Below are positions 34,894 to 46,744 of a stretch of DNA of 64,000 nt, in pieces. The DNA comes from Cryptomeria japonica (taxonomy: Eukaryota; Streptophyta; Pinopsida; Cupressales; Cupressaceae). Both the position numbers and the translations under genes were made by a program. The stretch lies in the NCBI RefSeq assembly GCF_030272615.1, contig NC_081409.1, positions 527,237,791 to 527,301,790 on the forward strand. Reading direction: 5' to 3'. Positions within the stretch are counted from its first letter, which is position 1. Every line of letters begins with the position of its first letter. The notes below the pieces were generated by a model. The model did not search any database. It was given only the letters and a program-made list of their open reading frames with translations, and was not told the DNA's origin.

Positions 34894-36133
34894 GGGTCAG
34901 TGCAAGAAGATGAGTCCACTTTTTGGCCAAAAAGTGGAAGTGTTTTCCCTGATTTTCAGATTTTGTCTCATTTGAGCTTAAATTTTGAAACACTTAGAGA
35001 TTGAATCTTAGAAAAAGTCAGTAATATAAAAGATAGCCCTCTGAGTGTAGTTTCCAAATATATAATTTATTTTAATACCCACATAATAAAAAATAACTTT
35101 TTAAATGGAGTTCTGAAAACTATGTTTTAAAAATGCCTGTTTCAGGACCATACCATCCATGTGTACGACCCACACTTTTTGACACAATTAAAATTATTTT
35201 CTCAAACCATTTTGGGAAATGGTTTGTAACACACTGAAGATTGATGAGCATATTTTTTTTATTTTTTTTTTCTAATATTTTTTTTTTAATTAATTTTTTA
35301 ATGGCCGTAATTATCTTTTTAAAAATTTGACGTGTACGACCCACATAATTTGATGTAAACTTAACATTTTTTGATTTTTTTTTTTTTTAAATACAAAAGA
35401 ATTTTGTGTAGATTGATGACATATAATTTTTTTTCCAAAATTCTTTAAAATAAAAAAGTTATTAAATTAACAAAATTAGTTAATATTTCAAATTTATGGA
35501 CCCGATTTAATATAAATTAAATAAAAAATAGTTAAAATAATCAATTTTTAAATAAATTTACATATTTAGAATCTAGACAGTATAATCTGAAATGGGTTTT
35601 AATTTCGTATAAAAATTCTCTAATTAGAGGTGCGTAAACTATTTCTGAAGTTCATATTTGTCCTTTCATTCATGGAGATTTGCATTTGCAGGTCCATGTC
35701 TCAGGTGTGGCCATCCCAGGCCTATCCCGGGCCTAATCCCGAGCCAAGTGGCGGGTTGTGGAATCAACTTCCACAAAACGGGCCCCCGTTTTCAAACAAG
35801 GGCGGATTGTGGAAAAAAAGGAAAAATGCCATTTAGAAACGGGGGCCCGCTTTTAAACAAAACGGGGGCCCGTTTTTAGAAACGGGCCCCCGTTTTTAAA
35901 AACGGGCCCCCGTTTCTAAAAAACGGGCCCCCGTTTTGTTTAAAAGCGGGCCCCCGTTTTAGAACAAAACGGGGGCCCGTTTTTAAACAAAACGGGCCCC
36001 CGTTACCTTTCGGCTCGGGAGCCCGAAGCACAAACGGGCCCCCGTTTTTTGAAAACGGGCCCCCGTTTATAAGAGCGCATTTTCCAATGCACGGACTTCC
36101 GCGAATTTGTGACTCATTACCTTGCACTTGCCC
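34894..36133. mobile_element. Element G: small inverted-repeat element with a GC-rich motif array
   Basis: A 1,240-bp insertion in B; A shows the empty site (GTTGAACC). The 4-bp duplication TTCA flanks it (34890-34893, 36134-36137). Terminal inverted repeats begin GGGTCAGTGCAAGAAG on the left and GGGCAAGTGCAAGGTA on the right (reverse strand), both reaching ATGAGTC, 18 of 23 positions equal. The middle is very AT-rich. A perfect 22-bp palindrome lies at 34916-34937 and an array of GC-rich palindrome-like units at 35779-36067. No transposase frame is seen, so it is non-autonomous. The superfamily is unknown to me. Confidence 0.85.
35779..36067. repeat. Eleven copies of AACGGGCCCCCGTTT / AACGGGGGCCCGTTT in G
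   Basis: Eleven near-identical 15-bp units, eight as CGGGCCCCCG and three or so as CGGGGGCCCG, are spaced 18-40 bp within the right 360 bp of G. They are an abrupt GC-rich island in an AT-rich element. Their subterminal position resembles transposase-binding arrays of some plant DNA transposons. Confidence 0.9.
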
Positions 36134-36137
36134 TTCA

Positions 36138-37859
36138 ACTAGATTGAGGTAATAGGCTAACGTATAGTCATTGGCAAAAGTAGGTATATTAATGGGCTGA
36201 TCTTGTAAAGTACTGTCAATTAGTTTTGGATATACTAAGGATAAAGTTTGAACTGGTTCAAGGGAGTTCACGGTACTATCATCATGACTTCGGACCGACC
36301 AGTTGAGTTCTAGAAGACTACCTTGCGTATGTGTCTTGAGACTAGGAAGAGTTACAACATGATTATCAAAATTCATGTTAGTATTTATTAGACCTAACCC
36401 AACCGACCTACTTCTAGAATCATCACCTACTTCAAACTGGACTACATATCGTGGTGTGACAGTAACAAGGTCAGCAGACAACATCTCAACTTTCATGATA
36501 GATTAGTCATAATGTGTTGTTGAATAGTTGTTATAAATAGAGCTCATGTCTAAGTCATTAGAGTCATAAGATGAAGTTTCTGACTCGTCTTCAAGTGGCT
36601 CAATAAAAGTATATATAGTATCAATACCTACATCTTTGATATTACAAGTTCCTTTGTGATTCGGTTCATTGATCACTTGTATTTGACACACTTGTGGACA
36701 TAACCTTGATGGTTCTGTTAATCCCTATCATCTGTTCCATTCAACTTCCTCTAGACTGATGACTAGTTCTACTTCTATAACTTCTAATTTTTCTTTTGTA
36801 GTTCCATACCTGATTTGTCCTATCTCATTAGTGGAAGAGTTAGTAGGTGAATAAATTGCTTGTGTCCTTTCTTTCTCTAGTTGTTGTTCATAGTCTTCTT
36901 GTCTTTTTAGTCTGATTTCTTCTATTTCCTTTTGCATCTTTAAGCATACCAGCTCTTGTGCGTCATCTGTGATATCATTGGATTCTTCGGGGGTTCCTAT
37001 AGTAGATGTATCTGAGAGGTGGTCTGGACCCCATTCACACTCATTTGAATCAGTTTCTGAATCATTTACTTATTGTCTGCCAGTATATGTGACCAGAATG
37101 TTCAGTGGTTCAAACAATTCTCTAATTTTGTATACTTCTTCTCTCATGTCCTCTGGGACTTCTACTTCCTGTGGTATTATAGTTGATACAATTGGAACTT
37201 TATTACCATCTGTTTCCTCTCGTTAGGTTGGCAATTATTCTTGTTCATCGTCGCACTCCTCCCTGAATTTGTTGAGTATTAATTTCTTTTGATGTTAAAG
37301 GTAGTACCTTTTTCTTCCACTTAAGTTGAAGGTGAGACGTGTGTTTCTGATCTGATGACTTTCTTGGATCGTATCCCAGTCCAGCTTTATCCTTTGCAGA
37401 CTTAGTTTGTAACTGAATAGGTTCAACAATACCTTCTTGACGCTTGCCTAGAGGACCGGTACCTAAATATCCCATGCATTGAAGCATCTTATAGCCTGGA
37501 CTATATTGTATTGGGGAAATCTCACAATGTCGTATTTCTTCATTTGCACTATCTTCTTTGAAAAGTGATTTGAGAAAAACATCCTCTTCTATTTCATCTG
37601 CAAGAGAAGTAGAGGACTATATAAAGAGACCATCATAAATAACTTTTGGAGTTGAAATTTGTGGCTTCATATTCTCTGATGGTTTTCCCGACTATCTTGG
37701 TGATGGAGGAAGAGACATTAGTGAGACTACAGGCTCTATCTTGTAGCTATCCATGCCGGTGCTTGTGATTTTCAATTTCTTCTCTAAATCTTTCAGCAAA
37801 GATTCTGAACTTTCAGCTTTAGAGGCTGCTCGATTATGAGGAACAAAAGCATCAGCACT
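36138..37859 (-). pseudogene. Protease-RT spacer of element B
   Basis: The counterpart of A 6771-8352. Visible blocks are LLELNWSVRSHDDSTVNSL (about 36320), TCNIKDVGIDTIYTF (about 36640) and a Gln/Glu-rich stretch (36750-36930). G is inserted at its RT-side end. No recognised domain; many stops. Confidence 0.6.
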
Positions 37860-38468
37860 CTATTTTAATGCATTGCAGGTATAGCTTGTATCAGCAGGAA
37901 TATTGACTTCAACTCCATTATAAGGAAATTTCCAGCACTGATGATACGTAGATGGTACTGCTTTCATTTCATGAATCCATGGCCTGCCTAGTAAGATGTT
38001 GTATGATAGAGGAAGATCAAGGATGACATCTCTTTCTATAGGTCCTACCCTAATTGGTAATAGTACCATACCCTTAGAGGTTCTTTCTTCTTCATCATAA
38101 GCTTTGATTGTTATTTTCTTTATTGGATCAATAGCGTTTTCAGAAAATTCCACCTGTGTCAGTAGATTGTAGGTACAGATATTCAACCCAGCGCCTCCAT
38201 CTATCAAAACATGTTTAACTTGGTGTTTATGGATCATATCTTCAATGCGTAATGGCTGGTTATGCGGGTGATTTAGTGAGTTATCATCTTCTTCAAAGAA
38301 AGTGAGGTAATGAGGCGAAGTCAGGTGACCCACCATAGATTGAAACCGATCTACGTCTAAATCTTTAGGGATACTAGTGGTGAGCAAGGCCTTGTCCAGG
38401 ATCTCTCTATGAGTAGAAGAGATCTTAAGCAGTTCCAAAATGGAGATTTGAGCATTGGTTCTTTTCAA
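37860..38468 (-). pseudogene. Aspartic protease of element B
   Basis: An open segment with QVKHVLIDGGAGLNICTYNL (catalytic Asp in DGG, about 38205), KAYDEEERTSKG and [19 protein letters not shown]. It is the best-preserved protease copy in the window. It is preceded by the gag C-terminal block VDRFQSMVGHLTSPHYLT. It belongs to a broken polyprotein, so it is scored as pseudogene. Confidence 0.85.
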
Positions 38469-40432
38469 TTGTTCGACAATACTGTAACCAAGAGAGGATG
38501 ATGAAGCCAGCTATTTTGATTTGGCCATGATTGTGTATGTTTGTCTATTTGGAGGAGTTGGTAGGTTTGATGTTGTTTGATCGAAAGTTGAGGAACCAGC
38601 TCCTTGGAGAGTAACTTTCTTTTGAGCATGGGTTACAGCATTAGTATTTTGTGCTTGATTTTGTTTATCCTGGATTATGATCACATTGCAATATTCAATT
38701 GGGAAGATTCAATCATGTTGATCACATTATTGTTGTTAGTGTAGGTATAATTGACTCTAGCACCTCCCTTGGATTTTGAGAATCTCCTTGTTCATAAGTC
38801 AGTAAGGGATCTTTAAAGGCCTTATGATTAACATTAGTTTCATGGTTTCTAACAACAATTTTTCCAATGTCAATGAGATCTTGGATTTTATGTTGGAGTT
38901 TCATGCAGTTGTTTATGTTATGTCCCTTGTTTCGATGGTAGTCACAGTATTTGTTTTCTCTCCACCATTTGGGTTTAATTTCTGGATCATATGGTCTAGA
39001 ATTGTTTGGCAATGTTATCAGATCATTCGCCAATAAAGTTTTAAAATTTGATTCATATGATTCATCTAGAGGAGTGAAATCACGCTTAGCCTTTGAAAGC
39101 CAAGGTTTCTCTTTAAACCATTCTCTTGCTTTCTTCGGAGGATATTTTGTTGCAGTTTCAGCTGCCTTGAGTGCTTGCATGCCACTAGCCAAGTTAAATA
39201 TTGTGGATTTTGTCTTTTCTTTAACATTGTCTACCACTCCATCATTAACAACGTTTATGTTATTATCTTTGTCATATTTCCAGTATTTGCTCTTTTCTTT
39301 AGAACTAGAACCCTGTGATGTTTCTTTCCAAAGTGATATATCTCCCTTTTTTATAAGCACATCTTCCATTCTGAGGGCATTATCTACCATTTTGTTGAAT
39401 GAAGGATGTACTTGCATCAGGACACTTTATTTCAATTCAAGGATTAAGTTGTTGACATAGATATCCATTTTCTCAAGATCTGGAATAGTCCATGAATATC
39501 TAGAGAACATCTTTCTCCATCGTTGGAGAAAGGTGAGAAAGGGTTCTCCTGTCTTTTGTTTGGTATTGCAATTTTTTATCAAAGTGACTGGGTGACAAAT
39601 GTTATATGAGTATTGATGTAGGAATAGTTGGATTAATTCTTCAAAAAAATTATTCCCATAGGTAGACTTGAGAACCATTCCATATCTTGCCCCCTAAACA
39701 TCTCGGGAAAAGGCGCATGAGATACGTTTGGTCATGCATGAACTCCATACATAAAGCACAAAATTCTCCGATATGATCTTGAGGATCTGTATTCCCGTCA
39801 TATTTGTCAAACTTAGGCATTTCTACTTTTGAGGGAAATGGAGGCATGTAAAGGTTTTTGTCAAATGGGAATGGGCATATTGTGTCCAGAGAATATTGTT
39901 TTGGTGATTTATCTTTGTTTTTTAGTTATGTGACCTCAGTTCATAACACTTGTATTTGTTTGTTTAGCATTCTCAATGGTGTCGCTTCCTCTTTAGTGAT
40001 GAGGGCCTCCACATCATAACCAGTAGGAAGCTTGGCACCTTGCTTTGCTAATTCTAGGAAATAGTCTTCTTTTTCTCTAGCCATGATAACCTTCATCATT
40101 TTTCAAAAATCTTTATCATTTTGACATTTATGTATTTTGACCTCTAGAGGTTCAGAGGCTTCAGATTCAATTGATGAGGACTCATTGTCAGTGGAATGAT
40201 TGCTGAGGTTGTCATAAGTGTCTCGTTTAATAGCTTGTCTTTCTTGCTTTTCTCCAAACATGGTGGGAGATAGGGGCTGACCAAAGACTGGTAGATCGTA
40301 AACTGGTATTTGTGATGATGATGGTTTATTTGAGATTAGTTCTTCTACAAAGAATGGATTATCATTTGATGAAAAGGGTGCTTCATTTCCTTTGTTTGTT
40401 TTGTTGTGAGAATTTCTGGTTTGAACAGGCAT
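38469..40432 (-). pseudogene. gag: Gag of element B (broken)
   Basis: Start MPVQTRNSHNK at 40432. The first 109 codons end at TGA (40103-40105), the same stop as in A, followed by AAA ATG ATG. The capsid-like region has DKYDGNTDPQDHIGEFCALC; a frameshift near 39690 interrupts WFSSLP. Further on are FLQRWRKMFSRYS, FNLASGMQALKAAET and the knuckle CDYHRNKGHNINNC with all Cys and His kept. A further frameshift lies near 38730. Confidence 0.88.
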
Positions 40433-42501
40433 TTACAGCTGACAGGACCGAGAGCTAGATCTGTTGCAAAATTCAAGATCAAATTGTAGCTAGTTATTCG
40501 TTTAACGTAGTGATTGAGTGAAGTAACTAAGATCTAGTCTAGTTTCAGGAATGATCTATCTTGTGTAAGACATTATCTAAGTTAACTTAGGTTTGATAAG
40601 ATGTTGTTTAAACTAGTTAAGAGATGATCAACAAAATCATGCAACGCAACAGCAGGGGTACACTATCAAGGTTGTTTATGTTCAAGAGGATGAAAACCAA
40701 TTTTTAGGCTCGCTATAGCCTGTTTTAGGAAAGTTTGATTGTTCTGGACTGGCAAAATCAGAGATTCATACGACAAGATTTCCAGGACCGGACGACAGTA
40801 TAATAGCTTCAGAAAAATGACAGTACTATTTTGTACGAGTTGTTGCCTAATACCGTACGACAGATACGTATGTCTGAAATTAAAAAACTGATAAATGCAA
40901 GGGTTTATTGTACGATATAGGATTCGGGATATAACGACAGTTCTCAAACCTGGATGATAGACAATAAGGTTTCGTACGACATAGAATGTAGGCTCAAATG
41001 ATAGACTATTAGGATTGATAGAATCTCGTATGATAGAAGATATGTAGCAGAACTATAAAATAGAAGACTCGTACGACTGTGTCTAGACAGAGATTAAATG
41101 TTGAGTTTATAATGACTGAGTATGGCCAATTTTTGATATAGGACTGATTTTCAATGACCGGCGAAGACTATTTTTTTGACACTGATAGAGTTTATCACTG
41201 AGTTATTTGGTATTGTTTGATTTGTTTTCTCCAGTTTCAATATTTCAATTTTAGTTTCAGGGATGAAAACACAGAAAACACGCAATATGAATAATAACTT
41301 CAATCACAGCATGCAAACCCTATGGAAGTTGTCTTAGAGAAGAAAACCTTTGCTTGCTGACTTAGGTACACACCCAATAGCTAATCAGAATATGGCCGCT
41401 GAGTCTCACACAATGGATTCTCAATGCCGTATTAGCCGACTCCAAATGCTAATGGGGGCATGATATGGCAAGTGTCTTGGGAGAGTTACTATCTCTCTTG
41501 CACAAAGATTATCAACCTTTCAGAGGTGAATTGGGTAGATTCTAATTTGAATTGGAACTAGTAAGGGGTCTGTTTGGCGCGTCGAGGTATAAAATCAATT
41601 AAGAGGTCTCCCAACCTTGAGAATAAAGGTTTAATATACCCGAAGGTACAGAGGAAAGCTATTCTCGAGCATTTTCGTTGACTTGATTTTCATCAAATCA
41701 CATTTATTTTATAGTGGCTTGGAGTACTTGGCGTTTAGTCATTCCCACTTGGGTCATTCCCCTCTCACCAGTCGTAATGGCTTTAAGAGTTATTAGCTCC
41801 TGGGAGGGTAGGCTTGCTAAAGATATGCAAATCTCAAATGTAAAGAAAATGCCTCAAGGGTCTGGATTTCTGATTGTCTATACAAACAAGAGCATACTCT
41901 CCTACCTCTCAAAATTTTCTTAAAACATGAAATACAAATTTGTTCTTTAACCAGATAGCAAGTTAGGTGCATAAAAATGAATTTAAAGAATACACAATGT
42001 TTAGTTGATTCTCTTTAGGCAACTTGAAAAAACAACGGATCAGTAGTCATGTTGTTTTTATTCTTTTACAGGCGTATGTTTGATTGATAAATTCTTTGAC
42101 AAGCGTCCTGCAAGAAACTGGTTAGGTTGTGAAAATATCAGGCAGACAGAAAATGATTCAGAGTTAGCGTTAGCGTAATCAAAATTGGACAAAAAACCTA
42201 AAAAGTGAAATTTTCTTTAACCCAACAGAATACAGCATCGTACGACAATTATCACAGAGTAAAAAGACAAAAGGCTTTTATTGTATGAGTTAGAACTGAG
42301 CATAAAATGACAGAAGACAAAATCAGATATTCAAAACATAATTTTGTACGATACCATTTTCTGATTCGTACGACAAATCAGAGGCTTCGACAGAATGTCA
42401 TATGATGTAGTAATACTACTCATACGATATTTCATAGAGATTGTATGGATGAAACTTGCAAGATAAAAAAATGATTTTGAGGCTGAAAAAGTAGTCTTCT
42501 G
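40433..42501 (-). other. Untranslated leader of B with two TCGTACGA-like motif arrays
   Basis: Array one (42150-42450, near the primer site) includes ATCGTACGACAAT, TTCGTACGACAAAT and ATTTTGTACGAT. Array two (40690-41090, before gag) includes ATACCGTACGACAG, GGTTTCGTACGACAT and GACTCGTACGACTG. Between them lies the conserved block (41380-41800) shared with A and F2. No protein-coding frame is supported. Confidence 0.8.
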
Positions 42502-42522
42502 ACCCACTGTGGGCACCAAAAA
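42502..42522 (-). promoter_or_regulatory. Primer-binding site region of B
   Basis: Directly after the 5' LTR the - strand reads TTTTTGGTGCCCACAGTGGG. A TGG start close to the LTR end is typical of a tRNA primer site; I do not assign the tRNA. A lacks this sequence. Confidence 0.6.
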
Positions 42523-43630
42523 AGTGTGTGTGAAAAGTGGACCTGTATCCGTATTTGGAATACACAACACTTCAATTAAGTCATTAGATGCATGGTTAGT
42601 AAATCAATAATCAATGAATAATAAACCATTACAAAGTGACCCATTGCCTTCTAGTAGATGCGAGTTTAGATTGCTCTCAGATTGCTAAGCTATTCAGTGA
42701 CTAGACAACACCTAAACAAAGGATTTTTAAATCTACATGAGCATGAATATGAGCTAAATGGATGCAAGATTTAAGCTAGATATGCAAGATTAATCTAACA
42801 TGATTTAAGTAATATATGAATATTTAAGCTAAATGATTTAAGCAATATGAAATAAATAATATGCAATATCTCAATGCAAATTCTCAATGAACCTAAAGCA
42901 AAAACAACATAATAACAATATATTCTCCAAGATCTTTTTTGAATGAGAGATGAGAGCCTGAATTTATAGAAAATTCAGAAAGAAACCAACGGCTGAGATC
43001 AAATGATGATGAGCGGTCAATATTTTCCAAGAGGAAGCACAATCCAGGTGAATTGATGTGATTGGGTGCTTTTCTCAGTTTTAAAGGAAATTGAACTAAA
43101 ATTAAGATAAAATCAGGAAAAAAACTGATTTATTCTCTATTTCATTCAATTTTAATATTTAATTATTTTATTTGCTTTCTTTGAGATTATTTATCAATTT
43201 TTTATTTGTTTTTCAAGGTTATCTCAGTTGATTTGTTTTCTCAATTTTTAATTCTTTTTTGGTCAATTAATTTCTTTTTTTATTTATTTCCTTTTTTGAT
43301 GATTTACGCTCATAATTTCCAATTCCTCTTTCTTGATTTGTTTCCTTTTTTTGAAGATTTATGGCAATTTTGATTTATTTAATTAAATATGCAAAAGATA
43401 TTTAATTAAAATAAATAAGATAATTGTTTAAAATGATTTACTTGGAATGATTTAATTAATTAAATAAATATATTTAATTAATATTGGGTTATTTATTTGC
43501 CATGTGACATTTCATGATTAAAGAATTAATTGTGTGCTCAAGATTTATTTAATTGCCTTTGGTTAGGACCTTGGTGACATTGTTGAGATTAGGGGCTCAT
43601 GGTTTAGATGACCATTTTTAGGGTATTACA
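42523..43630 (-). repeat. 5' LTR of B
   Basis: 1,108 bp, TGTAATACCC...CACACAC(T/A) on the - strand, TATA box at 42960-42969. Partner of 24291-25384. Confidence 0.95.
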
Positions 43631-43635
43631 GAGAA

Positions 43636-43787
43636 AACTTTTATACTCGCATCTTTTAGAAGGCAATTGGTCAATTTGTTATGGTTTTATTATTCATGTT
43701 TATATCTATCTAACCATACATGTAATGCCTTAATTGAAGTGTTGCGTCTTGCAGCTTACAAACTTATTCCACTTTTTCACACACACA
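43636..43787 (+). repeat. 3' LTR of A, right part
   Basis: Continues the LTR interrupted at 24290 and ends CACACACA, followed by the target duplication TTCTC (43788-43792). It aligns with 1118-1269. Confidence 0.9.
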
Positions 43788-44369
43788 TTCTCAAGGACAA
43801 GTGTCTCTTTTTCATGCCTCTTCTTCTCCCATCTTGGCCTATTTATTCCCCTCATTTTCTTTCATAATCCATCCACTTTCATTTTCATACTGTTATAATG
43901 CCAATTTAATTACTCACATCCATACACTTTGCATCCCATCTTAGCTTCATCTAGCTTGCATAGTTGTCATCATAGAGAAAATCTTGCATCCTTAGAAGCA
44001 CGGAATTGAGAACACATCATATCGAAGGACAATTAAATCAAAGGAACAAAATGGAGTTTGCATTTTTATTTGCTTTTGTCAATTATGCTTCGTTTATCCT
44101 CTTTTAGCATCATAATCTTGAGTGTTTAAATAATTTGTATGTGTTAGGTTGTTATCTTTGTTATTTGAATCATCTTTATTTCACACTCACATTTTTACTC
44201 ACACATAGATTATGCTTTGGTTTGATTTCTCTAATCGTTTAACCTTTGAATCTTTTCTTGATCTACATCTTTATGCCCTATCATCCCAGGGGCATGTTTT
44301 AATTTGAGTTTCATTAATATCTTATTTGAAACAATGCTTTAAATCACATTGTATCAAAGAGGGAAAAAA
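43788..44369 (+). mobile_element. 3' internal end and polypurine tract of element C
   Basis: Noncoding. It ends with the C version of the hairpin (TTTGAAACAATGC ... TGTATCAAAG) and the tract AGAGGGAAAAAA, then the C LTR. The left copy of this segment is 1270-1938. Confidence 0.75.
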
Positions 44370-46000
44370 TGTAGACACTAAAAATCAGTAATCACTTGTG
44401 TTCTTCATTTTTAACCTAATCATGTGTATAGTCTTAATTATTCATGCGATCCTATCATGTTTTACCCTTCCCATTTTTTGTCTCGATGATATAATTTTCT
44501 CCCCATTTCGAGTCTATGATATCAATTTGTCCTTATCTTCATCTCCTTGGAATCATTTCATTCCCGTCTTGGTCCTCTCGCTTCGCCCTTCCCATTTTTT
44601 GTCCTAATGATATCATTTTCTCCCTATTTTGAGTCGAGGATTTTATTTTTCCCTCATCTTCATTCCATTGGTGTTAATTTTTTCCCTTCTCGATCCAACG
44701 ATGTTGATTTTGTCCCTATACCTGCTTCGATTAGGTCATTTTGCTTCCTTGTTGGTCCTACCACTTCCTGCTTTCCATTTTCTATCGCGTTAGCACCATT
44801 TTCTCCCAATTCCCATTTTATGGCATCATTTTGACCTCTTCTCCCACCTCGTGTTGTTGCATTCATCCCCTTTCCACCCATTGACCTTCTTTGATGCAAT
44901 TTACTTGGTTTTACTCTGTTTTTACCTAGTTTGACCTAATTTTCCCATTTTTGCTCAATTCTTCCAATTTTTTGTCTGAATCTTCCCAATTTAACCTATT
45001 TTGACCAAAATTAACTTAATTTGACCTAATTAAGGTCACCAAATGTCATTTTAACTAATTTGTCCTTCTAGGATTGATTAATTCTTTCATTAATTAAGCC
45101 TCTTTTTTACTAATTATTCTTCTTAATCTTTTAATCTTTCATCATTATCTCTTTTTTAATATTAATTAAATATTTATATTATTTAATTAATTCCAAATTC
45201 AAACTTTAATTAACTAATTTTAATTATTCAATTAAATGTTCAATTTTTATCTCCCATAATTGAATATTTTGTTTAAATTATTTAATTAGCTAATTATGTC
45301 ATAATTAAATAAATATTTTTATTTATTTAATTATTTGTCCTGATTATTCTTGTAATTTTAAAAAATGGCAACAATATGCTAGATATTTTATGGGATTTTC
45401 CCTAATATCCTCTTTGATTTTTGAAAATCTTTCTTTTTAAAAATATCTCATTATATCTTAATTTGTAATTCGAAAATGAGGCATGCATCCTTGAAAATCT
45501 GCTTTTTTGTTTTTTCTTCGATTTTTCCTCATCACCTTCATCCTTTCTTGAATGACAAGTTTGTTGTGTATTCAATTAGGTCCATCAATCCAATCAAAAA
45601 TCTTTTCGATCTTGTTTGTCCGTCAAGTCTCCATTTTTCTATAAATTGGGACTTCTCTTTCAATCAGTGGATCTAACTTTTGAGTAATTTTATTCTGTTA
45701 AATTGTTTACATCTAGTATTGCCATTCTATCCAATTGTCTAATCATCTAGTTTAATAGTTTCACTTAGGTGAACTCATTAAATCTTAGAATCACACTTTC
45801 GATTTATCCTTGCTATCACCCTTTCTTTCATTCATACTTGCACCTGCACAATGAGAGTGGCATCAAATTAGAGGAGAAAGAAAAAATAATGGAGCCACAT
45901 TGAAGGAATGGTAATATCTACATTTAATTCTCATGTTTGGTTTAAATGCCTTTATTGGTAGGATTAGGATAGGTTAGCATATTTATTTTAAAAGTTTATG
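44370..46000 (+). repeat. 3' LTR of element C (right end approximate)
   Basis: Starts TGTAGACACTAAAAATCAG and resembles the F2 LTR, including a TATA box CTATAAATTGGG (45639-45650; F2 has CTATAAATTGG) and the block AATGGAGCCACAT near 45890. The first 456 bases are duplicated at 1939-2453. I cannot place the right end exactly; it lies before about 46080. Confidence 0.6.
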
Positions 46001-46744
46001 GGGGAAAATTCAAATAGATTATTCATCAAACAATGAAGTACTTGCAATGAACACACAGGCAAAGCTAAAATGAAAAACAAACAAACACGCATGCATCTTA
46101 TCAAGGATTTTCCTCCATCGTTCTACTACCAAATCAAGATCTTGTGTTTGAAATATGGTTCCTCTCAAAAGCACGTGCACAAGAAGCTATGACGGATAGA
46201 TGTAAAAGATATCAAATGTGATGAAATGACATAGAGATTAGAAATCAAGAATATAATGAGCACAATGGACAAATATGAAAACTTGAATGCAAGAAAAAGC
46301 TTCAAAAATTCAAGCATGCAAATGAAAGATTGAATTGCTAGATGATTGAAATGAGAGGGTGTTGGGTTTAAAAATTTGTCCTTAGGGTGGATCCAAGTAT
46401 TAGGATAGATGTGGGATAAAAGAGTGATGTAGAAATGAAGAGTGTTTGTCCCATATGTATTAAATAAATGTAATTGATAGAAGTGGGACAATATAAATAG
46501 AAGATGAAATAGGATATGAGAGAGGTTTAGGAAATGGATATAATGGATTTAATATGAATAATACTATTAAATGGATTTAATTAATATATGATATAATATG
46601 AATATTATGATATAATGAAGAATAATCAAATAATGAGGAATGAATATTATAAGATATATAATAAGGATCCACTCGATGATGTACGAAGAATTAAGATTAA
46701 TTAAGATGACTTTTTAATGAAATTTCATATGCGTATATATTTTG
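46001..46744 (-). repeat. LTR of element F1 (left end approximate)
   Basis: Lies downstream of F1's polypurine tract on the - strand. A TATA-like TTATATTG near 46485-46500 and a late U5-like block are seen. It begins TATATACG rather than TG, probably by mutation. The border with the C LTR is uncertain. Confidence 0.5.

Larger units (their letters stand above)
24291..43630 (-). mobile_element. Element B: Tat-type Ty3/gypsy LTR retrotransposon
   Basis: B is 19,340 bp, flanked by the 5-bp duplication GAGAG (24286-24290) / GAGAA (43631-43635) inside A's 3' LTR. It is the same family as A, inverted. LTRs are 42523-43630 (5') and 24291-25384 (3'). It carries a primer-binding site, leader, gag, protease, RT with a 427-bp deletion, RNase H domains, integrase, a 694-bp segment in three copies, and the antisense PMD gene. 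It houses the small element G. It is younger than A, but its frames are still broken. Confidence 0.95.
136..43787 (+). mobile_element. Element A: Tat-type Ty3/gypsy LTR retrotransposon, interrupted by D and B
   Basis: Its parts in order are 5' LTR (136-1269), a foreign patch (1270-2453), leader, gag, protease, spacer, RT, RNase H, second RNase H, integrase, antisense PMD gene, polypurine tract (23251-23263) and 3' LTR (23264-24290 plus 43636-43787). TTCTC flanks it at 131-135 and 43788-43792. Copia element D is inserted at 8358-14998 and gypsy element B at 24291-43630; without them A is about 17.7 kb. A second RNase H after the first is the known hallmark of the Tat lineage (Ogre, Grande and relatives). 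All reading frames are broken, and the primer-binding region is missing because of the patch, so A is dead. Confidence 0.9.
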
